A DNA stretch of 64,000 nucleotides from Lachnospiraceae bacterium (GTDB lineage: Bacteria; Bacillota; Clostridia; Lachnospirales; Lachnospiraceae). Position numbers and translations under genes: made by a program. Below, piece by piece: positions 59,785 through 64,000 of the stretch. The DNA is taken from NCBI GenBank assembly GCA_009774625.1, contig VSOB01000005.1, forward strand, positions 16,216-80,215, written 5' to 3'. The number at the start of each line of letters is the position of its first letter. Position 1 is the first letter of the stretch. The notes beneath the pieces are model-generated. The model was given only the letters and a program-made list of their open reading frames with translations, searched no databases and was not told where the DNA came from.

Positions 59785-60426
59785 ATGGCGAAATTATATT
59801 TCCGTTATGGCGCGATGGGCAGCTCCAAAACGGCCAATGCCCTGATGGTGGAATACAATTATTATGAGAGAGGGAAAAAAGCTCTTTTGTTAAAACCCAG
59901 ACTGGATACCAGAGACGGGCAGGGGATCATAAGAAGCCGGATGGGGCTGTGGAAAGAATGCCGGTTTGTGGAGGAGTTTGTGGAGTATACCAGAGAGCAG
60001 ATTCTGGAGTATGACTGTGTGATTGTGGATGAAGCTCAGTTCTGCAGGAAGAGTGAGATCGCCTTTTTTGTGGATGTGGTGGATACCTGCGGGATTCCGG
60101 TGATCTGTTATGGACTTCGCACCGATTTCAGGAGAGAACCCTTTGAGGGTTCTCTCTGGCTGCTGGCATGGGCGGATGTGATAGAGGAACTTAAAACAGT
60201 GTGCTGGTGCGGGCAGGGTGCATCCTGCAATACCAGGTTTACAGAGGATGGTATGGTGATCCGGGAAGGCGAACAGGTATGTTTGGGCGGAGACGATAAG
60301 TATGTGGCGCTTTGCAGAAAGCATTACCGGGAAGGCAGTCTGGGACCTGGCTGGAGCAGGGGCAGGGCTTTTCGGCGGGAGCCTTCGGATGAGATCAGGC
60401 ATTGCAGCACAGATCGACCAGAATGA
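59785..60426 (+). CDS. tdk: Thymidine kinase
   Basis: A 213-residue type II thymidine kinase: P-loop YGAMGSSKTANAL, base VIVDEAQF, the lasso region PVICYGLRTDFRREPFEGS, and zinc-binding cysteines in VCWCGQGASCNTRF and ALCRKHY. It salvages thymidine to dTMP. The last 25 residues after the final Cys go beyond the usual end and overlap a gene on the other strand by 32 bases. It follows the secreted protein gene by 12 bases. Confidence 0.95.
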   Translation: MAKLYFRYGAMGSSKTANALMVEYNYYERGKKALLLKPRLDTRDGQGIIRSRMGLWKECRFVEEFVEYTREQILEYDCVIVDEAQFCRKSEIAFFVDVVDTCGIPVICYGLRTDFRREPFEGSLWLLAWADVIEELKTVCWCGQGASCNTRFTEDGMVIREGEQVCLGGDDKYVALCRKHYREGSLGPGWSRGRAFRREPSDEIRHCSTDRPE

Positions 60427-60634
60427 TATCGGGACCGATCTGTTTGATGTCCCGGTAGCAGATAACGATATCGGAGTTGCCTTCAAAAAGACGGCAGAGA
60501 TGAAAGCCTTCCGATATGACAATTTTCTGGATCTGTCCGGTGCATTCGTCAAATTCCATATCTACCACATTGCCGATTTTCTGACAGTTTCTGATATTGA
60601 TGACTTCTTTTTTCTGGAAACATGAAAATAACAT
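60395..60634 (-). CDS. YlmC/YmxH-family sporulation-type PRC-barrel protein
   Basis: The only gene on the minus strand. The 79-residue product fits the YlmC/YmxH pattern: KKEVINIRNCQKIGNVVDMEFDE near the start, an inner GQIQKIVI strand pair, and the closing IVICYRDIKQIGPDIILVDL. Members are small PRC-barrel proteins conserved in spore-formers; their role is not known. The ATG at 60634 fits the family start; its ribosome site (AAAAGGG) is about 13 bases away, and ATG 60664 is an alternative. It is convergent with tdk and overlaps its end, and is divergent from nrdR. Confidence 0.85.
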   Translation of the reverse strand: MLFSCFQKKEVINIRNCQKIGNVVDMEFDECTGQIQKIVISEGFHLCRLFEGNSDIVICYRDIKQIGPDIILVDLCCNA

Positions 60635-60715
60635 GGCGTGCTGATTTTCCCTTTTCCATAGCATATGCAGCATGGGAAAAAAGGTGCGGGTCAGCCGGTC
60701 GAAAAGGAGGTAATT

Positions 60716-61165
60716 ATGAAGTGCCCGTTCTGTGGTCATGACAATACAAGAGTCATTGATTCCAGGCCGGCGGAGGATAACTGTTCCATCCGCAGACGCC
60801 GGTTGTGTGATGAATGCGGGAAACGGTTCACCACATATGAGAAAGTGGAAACCATACCGGTTATCATCATCAAAAAGGACAACAACAGAGAAACCTATGA
60901 TCGTTCCAAGATAGAGGCAGGGATCCTGAGGGCCTGTCATAAGCGCCCTGTCAGTGCCAGTCAGATCACCCAGTTGGTGGATGAAGTGGAGACGGAACTC
61001 TTTAATCTGGAGGAAAAGGAAGTGCCCAGCCAGGTAGTGGGGGAGCTGGTTATGAATAAGCTGAAACGTCTGGAGGCTGTGGCTTATGTGAGATTTGCTT
61101 CCGTGTACAGAGAGTTTAAGGATGTCAACACCTTTCTGGAGGAACTGAAAAAGGTGCTGGAGTAA
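60716..61165 (+). CDS. nrdR: Transcriptional repressor NrdR
   Basis: NrdR senses nucleotides and represses ribonucleotide reductase genes. The 149-residue protein has the zinc ribbon CPFCGHDNTRVIDSR...RLCDECGKRFTTYE (read in parts) and an ATP-cone domain (IPVIIIKKDNNRETYDRSKI and YVRFASVYREFKD). AAAAGGAGG precedes the ATG. Lying next to tdk gives a small deoxynucleotide theme. Confidence 0.97.
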   Translation: MKCPFCGHDNTRVIDSRPAEDNCSIRRRRLCDECGKRFTTYEKVETIPVIIIKKDNNRETYDRSKIEAGILRACHKRPVSASQITQLVDEVETELFNLEEKEVPSQVVGELVMNKLKRLEAVAYVRFASVYREFKDVNTFLEELKKVLE

Positions 61166-61222
61166 CAAAGCAGGGACATACGGCAGAGCGGTATGGGCTT
61201 GTTCACAGTGGGGAGGAAGGGT

Positions 61223-62833
61223 ATGGAAAAAAGCAGGAAAGCGAAAAAAAGAAGAGGCAGAGGGGCCTGCATATGGATGGCAGCGGCGCTGACGGTGGCA
61301 TTGACAGGCTGCGGGGTTTCGGAGCGGGACAGCATTGCATTATCAGAGGCCCCTGCAGAGGAAGGAGGGCAGAATGGTTCCTATGGGCCGGCCGGCAGTG
61401 CATATGATTTTTACGGGACAGTGTCCGGAGAGGAATATGAAAAAAATATGGAAAATGGTTTCTGCAATGCGAAGGAGCAGCCTTTGTCCACTTTTTCAGC
61501 GGATGTGGATACCGCGTCCTATGCCAATGTGCGCAGAATGATCGAAAATGGTTATCGGCTCCATGACATTGACCCGGCAGCAGTCCGGGCGGAAGAGTTT
61601 ATCAATTATTTTACATATGATCTGAATCTGCCAAAGGATGGGGAGCTGTTTGGCATCACTGCGAAAGTAGCGCCCTGTCCCTGGCAGGAAGGGCATGATC
61701 TGATGATGGTGGGCCTGCGGACGGAAGAGATTGATATGAGTTTGGCGCCCGACAACAATCTGGTGTTTCTTCTGGATGTATCCGGTTCTATGGCCGATGA
61801 CAACAAACTGCCGCTTCTGCAGAAGTCTTTTAAAGAACTGGTAAATGAGCTGGACGAAAAGGACAGAGTATCGATCGTAACATATGCCGACGGTGTGAAA
61901 ACCGTTCTGAAGGGCGCCAGTGGAAGTGATAAGGACGAAATCTGCCGGGCATTGGACAGCCTGTATGCAGACGGGGGAACCAACGGAGAGGGCGGAATCC
62001 AGAAAGCATATGAGCTTGCAGAGTTTTTTAGGATCGAAGGGGGGAACAACCGGATCCTGATTGCCACCGACGGAGATCTGAACATCGGAATCTCCGAACC
62101 GGATGAATTGGAACGGCTGGTGGAAGAGAAGAGAAAGGGCGGCGTATATCTGTCGGTACTGGGCTTTGGAACAGGCAATCTGAAGGACAATAATATGGAA
62201 CGGCTGGCAGACTGCGGAAACGGCAATTATGCGTATATTGATTCTCTGTTTGAGGCCAGGAAGGTTCTGGTGGAGGAGATGGGCGCCACATTGGTGACAG
62301 TGGCTGAGGATGTGAAACTGCAGGTGGAGTTCAATCCGGCCACAGTGGAGTCCTACCGGCTGATCGGATATGAAAACAGGATGCTGGAGGCGGAGGATTT
62401 CCGGGACGATACAAAAGATGCGGGAGAGATCGGCGCAGGGCACAGTGTGGTGGCGTTGTATGAGATCACGCCGGCAGGCAGCGGCGAAGAGATTACTTTA
62501 AAATACCAGGACAATAACAAAGACAAGACAGAGGAAGCGCTGCCGTACAGTGATGAGTATGCAACGGTCAGTGTCCGCTACAAAGCTCCGGGAGAGAGCG
62601 CCCCGAAGATGATGTCTTTTGTGGTAAGTATCGGGGAGCGGACGGAGGTGCCTGATGAGGATTGTGTATTTGCGTCTATGGTGGCTGAGTTTGCCATGAT
62701 CTTATCCGACAGCCCCTATAAAGGGACGGCCACACTGGAGGGGATACTGGAAACCTGTTCTGCTTTGGAGCTGGAAGATGAATATAAAAAAGAATTTTGT
62801 CAACTGGTCAGAATGATGGCAAAGCGGGAGTGA
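61223..62833 (+). CDS. vWA-domain lipoprotein (YfbK-like)
   Basis: A 536-residue lipoprotein: basic start, hydrophobic helix and lipobox TVALTGCG, then a YfbK-type N-terminal domain (STFSADVDTASYANVRRMIENG; KVAPCPWQEGHDLMMVGLR). A vWA domain (about 180-350) follows with the metal-binding MIDAS motif LLDVSGSMADDNK near 182, ATDGDLNIGI and FGTGNLKDNNMERLA. The C-terminal domain is also YfbK-like. It should sit on the outer face of the membrane and bind a protein or surface partner through a metal ion. The ligand is unknown. ATG 61223 follows GGGAGGAAGG. Confidence 0.92.
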   Translation: MEKSRKAKKRRGRGACIWMAAALTVALTGCGVSERDSIALSEAPAEEGGQNGSYGPAGSAYDFYGTVSGEEYEKNMENGFCNAKEQPLSTFSADVDTASYANVRRMIENGYRLHDIDPAAVRAEEFINYFTYDLNLPKDGELFGITAKVAPCPWQEGHDLMMVGLRTEEIDMSLAPDNNLVFLLDVSGSMADDNKLPLLQKSFKELVNELDEKDRVSIVTYADGVKTVLKGASGSDKDEICRALDSLYADGGTNGEGGIQKAYELAEFFRIEGGNNRILIATDGDLNIGISEPDELERLVEEKRKGGVYLSVLGFGTGNLKDNNMERLADCGNGNYAYIDSLFEARKVLVEEMGATLVTVAEDVKLQVEFNPATVESYRLIGYENRMLEAEDFRDDTKDAGEIGAGHSVVALYEITPAGSGEEITLKYQDNNKDKTEEALPYSDEYATVSVRYKAPGESAPKMMSFVVSIGERTEVPDEDCVFASMVAEFAMILSDSPYKGTATLEGILETCSALELEDEYKKEFCQLVRMMAKRE

Positions 62834-62880
62834 TCCCCTGCCACAGGAGTCTGTGCCGGGAGAGAAGAGGAAGAGAGTGT

Positions 62881-63393
62881 ATGCTGCAGAGATTTTATCC
62901 GGATGCATATGTGGATTCCGCATATGAGATTCCTTATGATGAGCTGTATGAAAAGGGATGGCGGGGAGTTATTTTTGACATTGACAATACTCTGGTGCCC
63001 CACGGTGCGCCTGCGGACGGGCGGAGCCGGGCGCTGGTCAAACGTCTTTTGAAGAAGGGGTTCCATGTGATGATGCTGTCCAATAACAAAGAACCCAGAG
63101 TGAAGATGTTTTGTGATGCAGTGGGTACCGCCTATATTTACAAGGCAAATAAGCCCTTTCCGGAAAGTTATCAGAAGGCAATGAAACAAATGAAAACACA
63201 GCCGGACAATACATTGTTTGTGGGAGATCAGCTTTTTACCGATGTATGGGGAGCAAAGCGGGCAGGGATGCGGACTTTTCTCGTAAAACCGATTCATCCC
63301 AAAGAAGAAATACAGATCGTTATCAAACGGTTTTTCGAAAAGATTGTACTGTATTTTTATCAGAAAGAAAGAGGTAAAACAGGATGGAAATAA
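62881..63393 (+). CDS. yqeG: YqeG-family HAD (IIIA) phosphatase
   Basis: The 170-residue HAD hydrolase has motif I GVIFDIDNTLVPHG, motif II MMLSNNKEPRV, the lysine in YKANKPFPESY and motif IV LFVGDQLFTDVWGAKRAGM. YqeG is conserved in Firmicutes next to aroE and yqeH and probably acts on a phosphorylated lipid or sugar; the substrate is not settled. ATG 62881 fits the family start. Its end overlaps the aroE start by 10 bases. Confidence 0.94.
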   Translation: MLQRFYPDAYVDSAYEIPYDELYEKGWRGVIFDIDNTLVPHGAPADGRSRALVKRLLKKGFHVMMLSNNKEPRVKMFCDAVGTAYIYKANKPFPESYQKAMKQMKTQPDNTLFVGDQLFTDVWGAKRAGMRTFLVKPIHPKEEIQIVIKRFFEKIVLYFYQKERGKTGWK

Positions 63394-64000
63394 ACGGCAG
63401 AACAAGAATCTGCGGATTGCTGGGGTATCCGGTGGCCCATACCTTATCCCCGCTGATTCATAATACACTGGCAGAGGAACTGGGACAGAATCTGGTATAT
63501 GTACCGTTTCCTGTAAAGCCGGATCAAATCGGTGAGGCGGTGAGAGGCGCTTATGCCCTGGATGTAACCGGACTGAATGTAACGGTGCCCCATAAGAGCG
63601 CAGTCCTTCCCTGGCTGAAGGAGATTGACCCGCTGGCAGAGAAGGTGGGTGCAGTCAATACACTGGTGCGCTGCCCCGGCGGATACAAGGGATATAACAC
63701 AGATCTGACCGGACTGCAGCGGGCAATGGAGTCGGACGGCATCCATCTGAAGGGTGAAAAGGTGATTTTGCTGGGAGCCGGCGGCGCAGCAAGGGCGGCG
63801 GCATTTTTATGTGCCCATGCAGGAGCGGCGCAGGTGTGGCTGTTAAACCGGACACCGGAAAGGGCGCAGCAGCTTGCGAATGAGGTAAATACCGGGTTTG
63901 ACAGGAACTGTATCCATGCATTGACGATGGCAGACTATCGGCAGATTCCGGACGGCAGCTATCTGGCCATACAGGGGACAAGTGTGGGTCTGTATCCGGA
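63384..64000 (+). CDS. aroE: Shikimate dehydrogenase (3' truncated by window edge)
   Basis: An open frame from ATG 63384 (after AACAGG) runs to the window end without a stop, giving about 205 residues. It has the AroE signatures GLLGYPVAHTLSPLIHNT, LNVTVPHKSAVL, VGAVNTLV, GYNTDLTGL and the NADP-binding VILLGAGGAARAAA, with Lys and Asp of the catalytic pair present (PHKS, NTDL). It reduces 3-dehydroshikimate in aromatic amino-acid synthesis. It overlaps the end of yqeG, so they are coupled. Confidence 0.96.
   Translation, partial: MEINGRTRICGLLGYPVAHTLSPLIHNTLAEELGQNLVYVPFPVKPDQIGEAVRGAYALDVTGLNVTVPHKSAVLPWLKEIDPLAEKVGAVNTLVRCPGGYKGYNTDLTGLQRAMESDGIHLKGEKVILLGAGGAARAAAFLCAHAGAAQVWLLNRTPERAQQLANEVNTGFDRNCIHALTMADYRQIPDGSYLAIQGTSVGLYP

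Noticed and set aside
60635..60715. Sigma-E promoter for the YlmC/YmxH gene
   Set aside because: A CATATGCT box fits the -10 pattern, but no matching -35 at the right distance was found.

Overview
The window is a gene-dense stretch of a low-to-mid GC, spore-forming Firmicute, most likely a member of the Lachnospiraceae (Clostridia). The evidence is a PolC-type polymerase, a rimP-nusA-ylxR-ylxQ-infB-rbfA operon, a division/cell-wall cluster that runs into ftsZ and then spoIIGA-sigE-sigG, a YlmC/YmxH-type sporulation gene, and the divergent threonyl-tRNA synthetase motif of this group. All but one of the genes lie on the + strand. No insertion sequence, prophage or CRISPR array is visible.

Layout. 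1-6.4 kb: the end of a membrane-anchored Ser/Thr kinase, ispG and polC. 6.4-6.9 kb: a tRNA-Glu with its own terminator and a non-coding stretch. 6.9-20.1 kb: a signalling island with a REC-HD-GYP protein, a soluble histidine kinase, a second REC-HD-GYP protein with a damaged metal site, CheR, CheB, a CheY-like protein, CheA, CheW, a chemoreceptor with almost no outside domain, a lone HPt protein and a membrane hybrid kinase with two receiver domains. 20.1-22.2 kb: a MotA/TolQ-like plus MotB/OmpA-like pair (ZorA/ZorB-like motor) directly follows. 22.3-30.9 kb: the translation/transcription-factor operon from rimP to ribF. 31-36.9 kb: a Na+/phosphate symporter, an AgrA/AgrC-type two-component system with a VOC-fold protein and a 73-residue protein, and a secreted NlpC/P60 wall hydrolase. 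37-41.6 kb: rpsO, pnp and thrS. 41.8-54.9 kb: mraZ, rsmH, ftsL, two class B PBPs, mraY, murD, ftsW, murA, ftsQ and ftsZ. 55-57.6 kb: spoIIGA, sigE, sigG. 57.7-64 kb: an acyltransferase, a dead transglutaminase-like secreted protein, tdk, an antisense YlmC/YmxH gene, nrdR, a vWA lipoprotein, yqeG and the start of aroE.

The strongest regulatory signals are these. Four AAGTGG repeats with a 10-bp period sit just downstream of the mraZ promoter (MraZ autoregulation). A 19-bp perfect inverted repeat over the NlpC/P60 promoter contains a textbook WalR box. The spoIIGA promoter has a 21-bp spacer and Spo0A-like boxes. A long hairpin forms the pnp leader. Two terminator hairpins with an identical 10-bp stem stand in the leaders of the motor pair and of rimP-nusA.

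The best candidate for an undescribed system is the 6.9-22.2 kb block. It combines a complete minimal Che pathway, c-di-GMP-type HD-GYP outputs and a proton-channel motor with a peptidoglycan-binding stator partner, with no flagellar gene and no Zorya effector gene in the window.
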